A program made the position numbers and the translations under genes. The notes beneath the pieces are model-generated. The model was not told the origin of the DNA and ran no database searches. It was given only the letters and a program-made list of their open reading frames with translations. This document shows positions 21,538-33,247 of a stretch of 64,000 nucleotides of DNA, piece by piece. The first letter of the stretch is position 1. Each line of letters starts with the position of its first letter. Source of the DNA: Drosophila miranda (taxonomy: Eukaryota > Arthropoda > Insecta > Diptera > Drosophilidae); NCBI RefSeq assembly GCF_003369915.1, contig NW_022881603.1, forward strand, positions 37,285,124 to 37,349,123, read 5' to 3'.

Positions 21538-23356
21538 ATGCAGCGCAACAGGGTATTATATAAACAGCAATCACTTGCTTTCAGCCCACGCAATTTCGAT
21601 GAGCAGAAACGGGAACTCCAGAATGCGGCGCGTGCAAAACAGCGCGAGGATCGTTTTCAAAGCAACCGCATTATTAGTGTTAGTCCAACTCCCGTCAAGC
21701 GTGCGGCACCTATACCGCCCTCAGAGGAGGCGCAGCCACGCCTTACCTATGTCGCACCTCCTAAGGAGAATCGAAAACCAGAGCTGCCTCAGCAGCAGAG
21801 GAACTCCACCCGGGACCTTTACATAAAGCGCTTCGTGGATTGGAAGGCTGCCAGGAAGGAACAAACAAAGAACGAGCAAATTGCTCGTCGTGGTCAAAAG
21901 ATGTGCACATATAAAACCGAAACACTTACACCTGCGACAAACCCCCAGAAAGAGCAGGAGAACGCTCCGGCATTTGTGCCGCCAAAAAGGCACTCCTTAT
22001 ATGTTTTGTCAAAAAAAACTCAGTGTACGCAGACGGCAGCGGAGAGGAAACAGCCTTTGGCAACCCAATTGCGTACCCAGGGTCATCCATCCAGATTGCG
22101 CGCTCAGCCTGCGGCAACCATGGCAAAGCTGCAACATGCAACGTCGCGTCCTCAACCGGTCACTGTGAAGACCCAAACATCAAACATGAAACATCAAACA
22201 TCAGCAAGGAATGTCCAGCCAGCCACAGTGAAGCCTGCACCTTCACGTGCATTGCCCTTGAAGCCTACAGCAGGCACAAAGCCCAAGGCAGCGGATTTGG
22301 TCGTTGGACCTTCTGCAAATGGGGTTGTTCATTTGCCAAATGTGAGGACGCAACCATTCGAAAAGCCGGCCGTGAGTAAGCCCACCTTAAAAATACCAGC
22401 AGTGAAACCAAAGCCCATTCAAGGAGGCGGCGGAGGGGGAGCTGCGGGAAAATTTAAGTCGACCGCAGTAGCAAAAGGGCTGGCAATAAAAAACAAGCTT
22501 GCCAGCCAATTGTCGACCAGAATGAAGGCCAAGAGCAACGTCAGCAAGTACGTAGGTCTTCAAAAGAATGTTCGAAATCGGCCGGAGCTGATGAGAGAGT
22601 TGGTTGAGGCTGGGACCACTGAACTCCCACTGCCTCCCAATACGCCGCTGGAAGAGAAGATAAGTTTCCCTGCTCTGGCCACATTCACGCAGTGCAAGAC
22701 GAACAATTGCAGTCAAGAAATGATAGAAGCCTTGGGTGAGATTTCAAATCTGAGTCCAGTGGGTCCAATGAGCAGCCACCGAGATTCGAAAGCGAAGCGG
22801 AAATTTGACTTTTCTAGGTACTCTTTGATAAAAACGGCAGCTGAAGAGAGTTTGATCTTGGATCCATATCTGGCTAAGGGTAAGTACAACAGGAATAAAA
22901 TGGAGTAAAATGTAATATTATTGGTTTCCAGATCCAGATGATAAAGAACAAGAAAATTCTACTCTGAAGGCAGCTGCGGAAGGTGCCCCTCCTCGCAGGA
23001 TTTCCGATGAGAAGCCCAACTACTTAAGTCCATATGTGAGCGTCTCGCGCGGTAAAGTCAACTCTCGCTGTGATCGTGAGAAGCGAAACAGCATGTATTT
23101 GCCCGGTGAGGAGTATCCTGTTGCCAATCGGCGGGCCCTCGAGTCGGTGCTCTACTTTCGCATACAGCTGGAGAATGAGATTCGACGACTGCGAGATATG
23201 TGCAGCGAGTGGGAAGCCTATAGCAGGGAGAATGAGGCGCATCTGGTTGAGACGGGCGGCATAGATATGATCAATGTGGCCATTGGACAGACAAATTTGC
23301 TCTCTACCAAGAAATTGATGCAGTTCAGCGGTCTGATTGACCGTTGCGAGGCGTGA
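21538..23356 (+). CDS. mars: Mars-like spindle protein, copy 2, C-terminally truncated
   Basis: join(21538..22879, 22932..23356), 588 residues, ending at the same premature TGA as copy 1. Differences from copy 1 include H4N and E6V at the extreme N terminus, P to T in the K-P-T-A-G segment, P to L in A-K-G-L-A-I, and a replaced block just after the intron (GAAGGTGCC for GAGCAAACC, about 22978-22986). The GKAP domain starts normally but is cut before its Trp-Trp core. It is closest to copy 1, with which it shares the 62-bp deletion downstream and the LTR insertion upstream. Confidence 0.75.
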
Positions 23357-24085
23357 GCTACGGGCAAGAACCATCGACCCTACGATGGCAGCGAGGAGAC
23401 GAAACTCGAAGCGCTTTGATAACTTGAAGCGATGGAAAAAGAACAATTGGCAGGACCCCGATGCAGTTGAGGAATCGAAAATACCAGCCAAGCCTGTGGC
23501 CAAACCAAAGTCTAAGCTGGGCAACAATTTAAACGCTAAGCCCAAGGTCAAGGCCAGCAGTAACTTGATGCAATTACTCCGCAAGGCCCATGCTGAAATG
23601 AAAAAGGCTAAGGCGGATGTGGTATCAGCGGACGATGCCTCGCAAACTCCATCTCGCAGCAGCACTCAGCGTGTGATCGTAGTACGCGACCGTCGGTCCT
23701 TCTCTCCTGCTCGCACCGTCCTGCGCATGTCTGTAGGCGAGAGCCGTCCTTCCAATGGTGGCAACGCTCTGCTCAAGTCTGCTATATTGGCCGCAGCCGA
23801 ACAAAACGCTCTTAATCATACCCCCCCCCTCCCAATAAGGGACGCCAGTCGATTCTGAAAAAACCAGGGACCAGCAAGCGTGAAAGTCGTGGAGTTATTT
23901 TCAGTACAAAGAAAAATGTACGGCACTTCAAATTCACCTACGAAGAAGGCACTATTAGCGATGATGAGCCCTTTGGCGGCGATAAGCTAGAGGATTGCGA
24001 GGAGGACATGTCGATCGAAGCTTCAGGGGAAACACGTTCCGTAGACCAGGGCCCAGCAGAAAATGAGCCGCAATCCGCGTCTTAG
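23357..24085 (+). pseudogene. mars: Remnant of mars copy 2 C-terminal coding region
   Basis: Same lesions as copy 1: 62 bp missing near 23407 and a 9-C run (23821-23829) out of frame; old stop TAG 24083-24085. It differs from copy 1 at GCGGATGTGGTA versus GCGGTGGCCATA (about 23613), where copy 2 carries the form of copies 3-6. Copy 1 is therefore the one changed there. Confidence 0.8.
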
Positions 24086-24238
24086 GCCATCCACCGAGCT
24101 TATGTAGTTTATCTATCATTTATTATTTAAAGTTACGTTTTTATTTATATGTATAGTATTATTTAATTCTGAAAACTATGTTTCAATTTCAAAGCCTTGT
24201 TTTATATTTTTTTTTTAATTAAGTACATCAATCAATCA

Positions 24239-24244
24239 AATAAA
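24239..24244 (+). promoter_or_regulatory. Poly(A) signal AATAAA, mars copy 2
   Basis: Same position relative to the gene and to the foldback tip as in copy 1. Confidence 0.65.
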
Positions 24245-24253
24245 GGAAAAAAA

Positions 24254-26254
24254 CGAGGGGGAACGTTGTGAGTTGCTGCGGACACCGCAACTCTACAGTT
24301 ATACCCGATACTAAGTCAGTATGGCTCTCCTCCGGCAGACGCCGCTAATATTAAACGACACGACAAAGAGTGCGTGCGAGAGAGACAAAATCAGTCTGAG
24401 CGTGACGTCGGGCGCTGCGTAGCCACCGCAAATTGATTTTTTCCTATTGGCTATAAAAATGATCTGATCTGATCCAGATTCAGCAATCTGATAGATATGG
24501 TCATTATCTATGATTCTGCGTTTTTAGTTTTCTCGAATGTTCAATATTGTGGATGCAACAGATTTTCGTCCTTTGTGGGGGCGGAAGGGGGTGGGGTGAA
24601 ATTTTGAGATACACGTTTTATAGTAAGATCTAACAGGAGTGCGGATACCAAATTTGGTTACTCTAGCCTTAATAGTCTCAGATTTTTGAATATCTCCAGA
24701 TTTTCGTCCTTTGCGGGGGCGGAAGGGGGTGTGGCGAAATTTTGAAACAAACTCGTCTCGGTCCGATATATTAGGAGTGTGGATACCAAATTTGGTTGCT
24801 CTAGCTTTTGTAGTCTCTGAGATCTAGGCGCTAATGTTTTACTCTAAGCAAAGCCGCCTATGCTACGTGTGTGTTAGAGAGAGACAGGGCGAGAAAAAAT
24901 GAAATTTTCTTGATGCTGGCTATAATAATAATACGATCCAATTCAGATTCCGCAGTCTTAAGGATATGGTCATTCTCTACAATTCTACGTTCTTGGTTTT
25001 CTCATATCTTTAAAATTGTGGATGCCACAGATTTTCGTCCTTTGTGGGGTATTGTTGTTGCTCCGTGCGTAATGAATAGCGCGTAGTTTTGTGTTTGTCG
25101 CCTTTTATTTAGTCACTTGCTCTGTTTATACCTGATACTCAAAATGAGTATTGGGGTATATTAGATTTGTGGTAAAAGTGGATGTGTGTAACGTCCAGAA
25201 GGAATCGTTTCCGACCCCATAAAGTATATATATTCTTGATCAGCATCAATAGCCGAGTCGATTGAGCCATGTCTGTCTGTCCGTCCGTCCGTCTGTCCGT
25301 ATGTCCGTATGTCCGTCCGTCCGTCTGTCCGTCCCCTTCAGCGCATAGTGCTCAAAGACGATAAGAGCTAGAGCAACGATGTTTTGGATCCAGACTTCTG
25401 TGATATGTCACTGCTACAAAAATATTTCAAATCTTCGCCCCGCCCACTTCCGCCCCCACAAAAGACGAAAATCTGTGGCATCCACATTTTTAAAGATACG
25501 ATAAAACCAAAAACGCAGAATCGTAGAGGATGACTATATGTTATAGAGTGTAAAATCTCAACCAAATCGTATAATTATTATAGCCAGAATCAAGAAAACA
25601 ATTTCATTCTTTCTCGCTCTGTCTCTCTCTAACACACAGGTTTCATGGTCGGTTTTGCCAATTGCAAAATATGAGTTCAAGGATCTCAGAACCTATAAGA
25701 GCCAGAGCAACCAAATTTGGTATCCACACTCCTGTGATATCGGACCTTGACCGTTTCGTGTCCAAATTTCGCCACACCCCCTTCCGCCCCCGCAAAGGAC
25801 GAAAATCTGGGGCATCCACAAATCTCAGAGACTATTATGGCTAGAGTAACCAAATTTTGTATCCACACTTCTGTTAGATCTCACTATAAAACGTATATCT
25901 CAGAATTTCGCCCCACACCCTTCCGCCCCACAAAGGACGAAAATCTGTTGCATCCACAATATTGCACATTCGAGAAAACTAAAAACGCAGAATCATAGAT
26001 AATGACCATATCAATCAAATTGTTGAATTAAGATCAGATTGGATCATTTTTGTAGCCAAAAGCAAGAAATCAATTTTCAGTGGCTACGCAGCGCCCGACG
26101 TCACGCTCAGACTGATTTTCTGTCTCTCTCGCACGCACTCTTTGTCGTGTCGTTTAATATTAGCGGCGTCTGCCGGAGGAGAGTTATACTGACTTAGTAT
26201 CGGGTATAACCGTAGAGTTGCGGTGTCCGCAGCAACTCACAACGTTCCCCCTCG
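24254..26254. mobile_element. Foldback-type element with DINE-1-like core (copy B)
   Basis: 2001 bp, almost identical to 13730-15731, with the same insertion point behind the mars poly(A) signal and the same right-hand joint to gag. Small differences include one C fewer near 25927 and the ATGTCCGTATGTCC variant in the tetranucleotide tract. Confidence 0.78.
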
Positions 26255-27634
26255 TTTTCTTCTACTTTCTCTGCGCAGGACCTTCTGTGAGCGTGAACCC
26301 CTCTTCACGTTTCCCGCGCAATTCGGACAGGTTGGACAATATGCATCGGGCTTTCCACACCGGTAGCAGAAAATTCGCCTCTCCGATGCCATACAGTCCC
26401 TAAAGCCATGATCGGTCTGCCCGCAGTTCCAGCAAATCAACTTCTGTGGAACACGCTGTGTCACTTGCGCTTCCTCAATGACCTCTGCCTCTTCATCGCT
26501 AATCGACCGATCCTGCGCGACCTCGCTGACGTTCGCATTCGGCCCGCGACCATAGTTTGTGGCTTTGGGTGCTCCTCGCCACGAAGATCGAGCCTTCCTC
26601 TTCAGATGTGCCTCTATTTCCACGCACTCATCCCGCAGTTGGTCTAAGGAATAAACCCGTAAGCCGTAGACGAAACTCGCTATCTCATCTGTGAGTGCCT
26701 TTTTGACGATTTTTACCATCTCCTTTTCAGGTGGTGGCATCTCCAACCTCGACGCGAGCTTTCTCATGACATGGAAAAAGTCTTCCACACTCTCGTTTGA
26801 CCGCTGCATTCTTTCTCGCAGTTCTCTCATGCGGTCGAACTCGGACGCCGTGCCTCGGAAACGAGCAATTAAATCGCCCCTTAGTTCCTGCCAAACACCA
26901 CCGCCATGATCACGGATGTACTGCCAGTACCATTCGCGCGCGTTTCCTGTAACCAGGTGATGAAATCCCTTTAGAACTTCATCCCACGGACAGCGGCATT
27001 GGGCTTGTAAGAATTCAATTCGGAACACAAAACCCTCGACTGTCATTTTGTTGCTGTCTCCGTCGAACGTCACGTCCCATTTTTCGACTCGGCCCCACCG
27101 TGGCCAAGGTGTATAACCCGGGGGATTTGGATGCGGATCTTCTCGAGGAATCCCACCAGCTCTCGTACCCTCGCCACGACCCTGACCCGAGTGTCTGAGT
27201 GCTATCGGGTTTCGCCAATTTCGCGCTTGATGCCCACCCCGTTGATGCTGCTCACTGGATGCGGTCGGTCCTACTCCTGAAGACGGTTCCGGACCAATAC
27301 CACCTCGCCCCGAGCGAGCCAAAAATGGTTTTGGTGGCGGAATCGGCGCATCAGTCGTGCTAGACGGCTTCCTTTTCGGGATTGCTCCTCGATACTCCTG
27401 CTCGTGGTGAACCTCCTCCCGCTGCGGTTCCTTCTGCTGCTGCAGCTGTCTAACCGGCTGGAGTACCTCGTTGAGTTGGTGCATCATCTCGATAAACCCC
27501 TTACGCAACTCCTCCTGCAACACCCGACTAATCGAGTCAGTGTTCGCTGCCCTGTGTGTCGCATGAGCCTGCGCCAACGATACGTTGACTGCTGATGCCA
27601 GTTCGGAAGCAAGCGTGGGTGTAGGATCGGACAT
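26237..27634 (-). CDS. gag: Gag polyprotein, open frame, in rearranged element
   Basis: 465 codons with the same sequence and same foldback-derived C-terminal five residues as 15714-17111, including both zinc knuckles. The shared artificial C terminus shows that the truncation happened once and was then duplicated with the unit. Its 5' LTR (28953-30584) and primer site (28941-28950) are present upstream on the minus strand, so transcription from the LTR promoter is possible. Confidence 0.85.
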   Translation of the reverse strand: MSDPTPTLASELASAVNVSLAQAHATHRAANTDSISRVLQEELRKGFIEMMHQLNEVLQPVRQLQQQKEPQREEVHHEQEYRGAIPKRKPSSTTDAPIPPPKPFLARSGRGGIGPEPSSGVGPTASSEQHQRGGHQARNWRNPIALRHSGQGRGEGTRAGGIPREDPHPNPPGYTPWPRWGRVEKWDVTFDGDSNKMTVEGFVFRIEFLQAQCRCPWDEVLKGFHHLVTGNAREWYWQYIRDHGGGVWQELRGDLIARFRGTASEFDRMRELRERMQRSNESVEDFFHVMRKLASRLEMPPPEKEMVKIVKKALTDEIASFVYGLRVYSLDQLRDECVEIEAHLKRKARSSWRGAPKATNYGRGPNANVSEVAQDRSISDEEAEVIEEAQVTQRVPQKLICWNCGQTDHGFRDCMASERRIFCYRCGKPDAYCPTCPNCAGNVKRGSRSQKVLRRESRRKRGGTL

Positions 27635-28940
27635 TGGCCATTCTTCTGACCTGGCCTGGACCGGTCTTGATCAAACATCGCCCCTGACACTTCTCCTATC
27701 TGGTCCACTGTTTTGTTTACGCGTGATCGCGTATGATACTGTCGACTACCCCCTTCTTGTGGCATCTGCACCGAGCAACACCAATATTAAAAAAAAAGGG
27801 AAACTCCTAAACTAAGATAATATATATAAATAAAGAAATAAATACCAAAGAAATACTTAGTTAGAATAAATAGCACCACGCTTCGGACCAATAAATACTC
27901 CGATAAATAAATAAATAAATACCGATATAAATATTGCGCCAAACTAGCGCCGTTAACGAGATATATGCAATTAAATATTTGAATAAATAAATAATAACAT
28001 ACATGTATATTCGATCGACACCTAAGACACTCAAACTTCAAACACATTCAACACAACACAAAACCTAACAACAAAAATTCCTAACAGTTCTTCTTCTTCT
28101 TACAAGATTCATTAAGAGGGGGACACGTGACTAGCCGGGACCAGTAACCACTCCAGTTACTGCGCTCCACTTGACAGTCGCCCTACGGATATCCTACAAT
28201 TACGAACACCACCTTTGTGTGGCCTGTCATCTACTCTAGTCATCGCTCTAAGCGATGGCCGATAAACGAGAAGCCTCACGGTGCATGAGATCACTTTGCT
28301 TGTGATTTGTTCCTGTCATCCATCATACCGATCTGCCATGACAATAGATGCATCGCGGGTTGTCTTTACGACTCCCGGGCCACCTACTCCTCACCACCTC
28401 TCGGCAGACAGACAACAGGTTCAAAAGCACGAAAGCGGCTTTGTTTTAAACAAACAGGTGCGAAACTACAATGAACATTTACCTACATGACTTACTCTAA
28501 CTTATTCCAATATCACATTCCATCACAGATTTATTCGATATCACAGTCCACCAGGCAATGTGTCCGTCGCAAACTCCCTGTCCATTTTTTTGTTGAACGG
28601 CAGTGACTTACGTTCACTTGCGACATCGAATAGCGACAAAATGTTCAACTGTAATTCGTAAGTCCCTATCACATATTTTATATATCCGTTAACTGCCTCC
28701 GTCTATCCATTCCTAGCATCAATCACCTCGCGCCATTAAGGACCAGCTTTACGCTCACCTTAAGCCTGCAGCAGCGACTTCTGCCGGGACAGCTAAACTG
28801 CACTTCGCGAGCTGTCGTCTTCTCCACAACATTTTTTTTTTTTTTCATTCCCCGCATCTGCCTTTACCAGCCCGAGTGACATTTGTTGTAATACCACCCG
28901 AACCTGCGTCAGTCCAGATGCATGCGAATTCGAAAATAAT

Positions 28941-28950
28941 TTGGGCGCCA
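28941..28950 (-). promoter_or_regulatory. tRNA primer binding site (rearranged gypsy copy)
   Basis: TGGCGCCCAA on the minus strand, two bases inside the hybrid LTR. Confidence 0.7.
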
Positions 28951-28952
28951 TT

Positions 28953-30584
28953 TGTTACACTTGGCTTGTTTCCCAGAGGGCAATGCCGGCTAGCTGTCGA
29001 CCCCAGGGCTGGGTAGTTCCCCTTGCCCGCCAAATGTAGACAAAAAAGGAGACATACTACTTCTCGGGACATCAAAACTAACAACAACCTAACAACAACA
29101 AAGAAAATCATAAACAGACGGCTATCAAGTGGGTGAAGCTTGGGTGTTATCACTTCGCGCGCCCGCCCTACCTGTGACCAAACACACCGTTCATTTTGGC
29201 CACCCTCTGCTGGAACGGTAACGGCTGGCCTAATCCATGGCTACGCCACGCGTCCTCCCTCTATTTTAAATTTAATGCATCATGCTTCAATATATATCCA
29301 AGCTTTAATAATCGTAAATTGACAATTTCATCTTTCTCATTAATAAATAGCTATACTCAAAATTATCACTAACCACTAAGAAACACCAAAACGTTCGACA
29401 CAAAGGCAAACAAGGAAATAACTGCTGAAATTTCGTTCAACCAACAGGGATACCCTCACCCATACGTAATGGAATATGTGTAGATGAGTGGATCCAGTTT
29501 TACGGGAGTTAATTTAACTCGGGCCCCTACGGAGACTTAACCTACCAAGAGCTCTTGTTAAGGGTCCCCGGGACATAAACAATAAACAATATTTTTCCAC
29601 AAATCACTCGACCAAATACGGTGGACTGATGGGACCCCCGCGTCACCCACTAAGGGCTAATCTCCTGGCACTGAACAGCTGATCGCAGATTTAGGTTCGT
29701 GAAAGGTTTTGGTGTTTTTACATATTTTTTTTCAATGGCCAAGATTTTACGTTAAACGGTTTAAGCTAATACTAATTACTAAATAAAGGACAACACACGG
29801 AACAAAATAACATTTAATGTGGAACGGAGTTTGGAGTGCGGATTATGTTTTTTTCTTTAAGTTCAAACGACGCGGGCGATCGCTGGCCGTGGCCGGTCAG
29901 CCCTAAGTTTATATAGGTCCGTTTATACGTGTGCGCGTGTGTGTGTGTGTGAATAGGGTTTCGGGGTTTTTACTTGGTGAATGAGACCAAACGTGTGGCA
30001 CGCACTGGAAGGCGATGCAACGATCGTGCGGTGTGGCTAGAATCGCCCTGGCAGCTAAATCGTCCTCTTTCACCCTCCCCCTTCACACGTCCCGCGCTAC
30101 TTGGCTCACACACGCGCAACTGGAACGAACTCACTCAGGTTCCGTTGGGCAGTCTTCTGCTCTGCAGTCGACTTTCTCGAACTCCAGTGTCCCTCTCCAG
30201 GAAACCTTCAGGCCCGGTTCTGGTGGCTATATTCCTTGCCGGCTGTTAGTAAAATTTTCTGCATTACAACCTATTTTATCGCCCGCCTTTTCTGTACTCA
30301 CTTCAAACTTTCTGTTTTAAGCACAAAATTTCAAATTTCGACGTTACTCCGTCCACGCTCTACGATTTCCATAATCCAATCCACGTTTTCTAATATTTTC
30401 ACTCCTATTTATCCCTTTTTCCCTTACTAATACATATAACTAATCCTATTCTCTTCCTTATATCCCCAGTGACGGCTCCAGCTCCCCCCGATGTCCCCAT
30501 ACACCATCGAGCCTCCCTGGACTTCCGCTGGATGGCGCGTCGCCCTCAGCCCTGGCCACCTATCGTTCAGGTGGGACTGGAACA
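28953..30584 (-). repeat. Hybrid LTR, right-type then left-type
   Basis: From 28953 to about 30380 all diagnostic sites match the 5' (right) LTR: ACGTTAAACG, GGAGTGCGG, GCGGGCGATCG, CCCTAAGTT, GCTCTACGATTTCCATAATCC. From about 30470 they match the 3' (left) LTR: CAGTGACGG, CCCGATGTCCCCATAC, GCTGGATGG, GGGACTGG. The switch lies between these points, in a stretch with no differences. Confidence 0.88.
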
Positions 30585-30724
30585 CCACCACGAGTATGTC
30601 GTCAGTCCCAGGAGGGACAACATACGCGTGGGCATGCCCACCGGATTCCGGAACACTATTGAGCACACGCCGGCGTGCCCTGCATTCTTCTGCCGCGCCC
30701 AACGTAGGCCACACCCACAACTCA

Positions 30725-31891
30725 CTACATTCTCAGGTCTTTGGCGTGGTACACTCCTATGGGACGGCCGTTAAGGTCCTCCAGAGCATACGCGTTCTCT
30801 CCTACTGGCTTCACTACCCGGCATCGGATGAATTTGCGCGCGAACTTGGCATTAAAGCCTTTTCCGAAGTCACTAAGGACAAAATTTCGGCGGAATACCT
30901 CTTGTCCCGGCCTCGCGTAAAACACCCGAGCTCGCTGGTTGTATCTTACCCTACTACGCTCGTATGCCTGATGTAAACTAGCGCGAATCCTCTCTTGGAT
31001 GAGTTGTCGCTTGTCCTGACCCTCCAGCAGCGATATGTCATGCTCGCCGATTGACCGCTGTCGCTTTGCCAGCTTGTAGCATGACCCATGCAAATACATT
31101 TGCTGCCCGAAGACTGCAAAGAATGGTGTTACGCCTGTTGCCTCGTGAACCGAGTTCCTAATAGCCAGTTCTATCTCCGGCAGATGCACATCCCAGTCCC
31201 GGTGATCGTCTTCCAGATACGCCCGAATCGCGCTGAGTACTGTGCGATTCACGCGTTCGGCTGCGTTACTCTGCGGAGAATACACTGGCGTCCTCATATG
31301 AGTGACTCCGAATGCATCGGTCATCTCCTTAAAAGTTTTCGAGACGAACTGAGCCCCATTGTCCGAGTGAATCATCTCCGGCACTCCAAACTTGTAAAAC
31401 ACCTCGTGAACGAGAAATCTTACAACTTCCTTTGCTGTGGCCTTGGTCATGGTCTTTAGGAATGTGAACTTAGAGAACTGGTCAACTACAATAAATATCC
31501 ACGCCTGAACGTTCTTTGACCGCGGATATTTGCCCAAAAAATCAATATAAAGTTTTTGGAACGGGCGCTCAGTGAACACTTCTTGCCCCATCCCGACCTG
31601 CATCCGATAATTCGGCGCTTTCGACTTCTTGCACACGGTGCACCGTCGGATATAATCCCGCACCTCTATCGCCATGTTCGGCCAGTAAAACTGCCTACGC
31701 AATAAGTGCAAGGTTTTCGCGATTCCTCCGTGCGCTGTCTTCTCTTCCGAATGTGCTTTGTCTATCAACGCGGCCGTCAGCGAACTCGGAACCCACAATT
31801 TCCAGACGGCGCCCTCCAGTTGATCATCCAATCGTTCAAAGCGCATGCGCTTGAATATCATGCCGTCAACAATCTGGAGATCAGGTAAGCG
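30725..31891 (-). pseudogene. pol: Pol 3' fragment (RNase H/integrase junction to end)
   Basis: Corresponds to about residues 622-1010 of the pol frame at 2149-5181. It contains the zinc-binding H/C region, integrase core acids and the C-terminal tail, with a few substitutions (for example C-K-K-S-K for C-K-E-S-K). Upstream sequence is replaced by a foldback arm that happens to stay open, giving a chimeric frame to 32002. No protease, RT or complete RNase H, so non-functional. Confidence 0.85.
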
Positions 31892-31893
31892 AT

Positions 31894-32692
31894 CACAAAA
31901 GACGAAAATCTGTGGCATCCACATTTTTAAAGATACGATAAAACCAAAAACGCAGAATCGTAGAGGATGACTATATGTTATAGAGTGTAAAATCTCAACC
32001 AAATCGTATAATTATTATAGCCAGAATCAAGAAAACAATTTCATTCTTTCTCGCTCTGTCTCTCTCTAACACACAGGTTTCATGGTCGGTTTTGCCAATT
32101 GCAAAATATGAGTTCAAGGATCTCAGAACCTATAAGAGCCAGAGCAACCAAATTTGGTATCCACACTCCTGTGATATCGGACCTTGACCGTTTCGTGTCC
32201 AAATTTCGCCACACCCCCTTCCGCCCCCGCAAAGGACGAAAATCTGGGGCATCCACAAATCTCAGAGACTATTATGGCTAGAGTAACCAAATTTTGTATC
32301 CACACTTCTGTTAGATCTCACTATAAAACGTATATCTCAGAATTTCGCCCCACACCCTTCCGCCCCCACAAAGGACGAAAATCTGTTGCATCCACAATAT
32401 TGCACATTCGAGAAAACTAAAAACGCAGAATCATAGATAATGACCATATCTATCAAATTGCTGAATCAAGATCAGATTGGATCATTTTTGTAGCCAAAAG
32501 CAAGAAATCAAATTGCAATGGCTACGCAGCGCCCGACGTCACGCTCAGACTGATTTTCTGTCTCTCTCGCACGCATTCTTTGTCGTTTCGTTTAATATTA
32601 GCGGCGTCTGCCGGAGGAGAGCCATATTGACTTAGTATCGGGTATAACTGTAGAGTTGCGGTGTCCGCAGCAACTCACAACGTTCCCCCTCG
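31894..32692. mobile_element. Right half of a foldback element
   Basis: Begins at CACAAAAGACG inside the arm and runs to the terminal CCCCCTCG at 32692, matching about 14934-15731. The left arm and core are missing and replaced by the pol fragment. Its right junction (TTTTTTGTGTTGTTTTATC) is the native downstream spacer, unlike copies A and B. Confidence 0.8.
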
Positions 32693-32840
32693 TTTTTTGT
32701 GTTGTTTTATCAGCCTTGAATGCACCACACTCACACACGCGCACAGCATACATACATATGTATGAGGGTTTCTATCGTATTTTCCAGCTCTGTTGAGATT
32801 AAAATAGTGCTCTTATTACTTTGATTTCCATTTTATTATA
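32693..32840. other. Spacer between foldback and Tc1 ends
   Basis: 148 bp starting TTTTTTGTGTTG, with a CACACTCACACACGCGCACAG tract and a TACATACATATGTATG palindrome. The same spacer recurs at 39695-39843, 46848-46995, 49602-49749 and 56648-56795. It probably represents the original DNA downstream of mars. No gene is seen. Confidence 0.6.
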
Positions 32841-33247
32841 CAGTCAAGGAAAAAAGTCAACATACAGCACCGATTTTTCAATATTTCGGGTTTTCGCAAT
32901 GAAAATTAAAAAAGTTGGTATGCCATTATTTAGGACACTTAAAGTTATTATTATTTCAGAAAAAAAAACTTAAACAAAAATTATGTATACTTAAGTTACA
33001 AAGAAAAAACATAAAATGTTCACGGAAAAAAGTGTACATACAGCCTCTATGCTTTTGTATTATAGTCTCAAAGTAATCTTAATATTAATACTTTTTATAC
33101 TTTTAATATTTGGTTGGTCCACCATTGGCATCTATTACAGCCTGTAGTCGTCGGGGCATCGATGCCACCAAATTTTCGGTTGTTGTGGGCGGAACTTCGG
33201 CCCAAGCTCGAATGAGGGCGGTTTTGAGGCTTTCCCGACTGCTGATG
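32841..33247 (-). mobile_element. Tc1-type transposon end fragment
   Basis: Starts at the terminal repeat CAGTCAAGGAAAAAAGTC next to a TA, the Tc1/mariner target. It carries the transposase 3' coding end on the minus strand (about 33103-33247; residues L-K-T-A-L-I-R-A-W-A-E-V...). It breaks off at CTGCTGATG, where mars upstream DNA (AACCTTGGCG) begins. The same 5' joint occurs in units 4, 5 and 6. Confidence 0.85.

Larger units (their letters stand above)
26255..31891 (-). mobile_element. Rearranged gypsy-class element: gag, hybrid LTR, pol 3' end
   Basis: Starts at the same foldback/gag joint as copy B's sister (26254/26255) and continues through gag, leader, PBS and an LTR at 28953-30584. 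Instead of returning to mars upstream DNA, it then runs into the pol 3' end (30725-31891), as happens left of a 3' LTR. The result is two element halves sharing one LTR. It is cut at 31891, where pol passes into a foldback arm. This order implies recombination between a right LTR and a left LTR of different copies. Confidence 0.88.
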
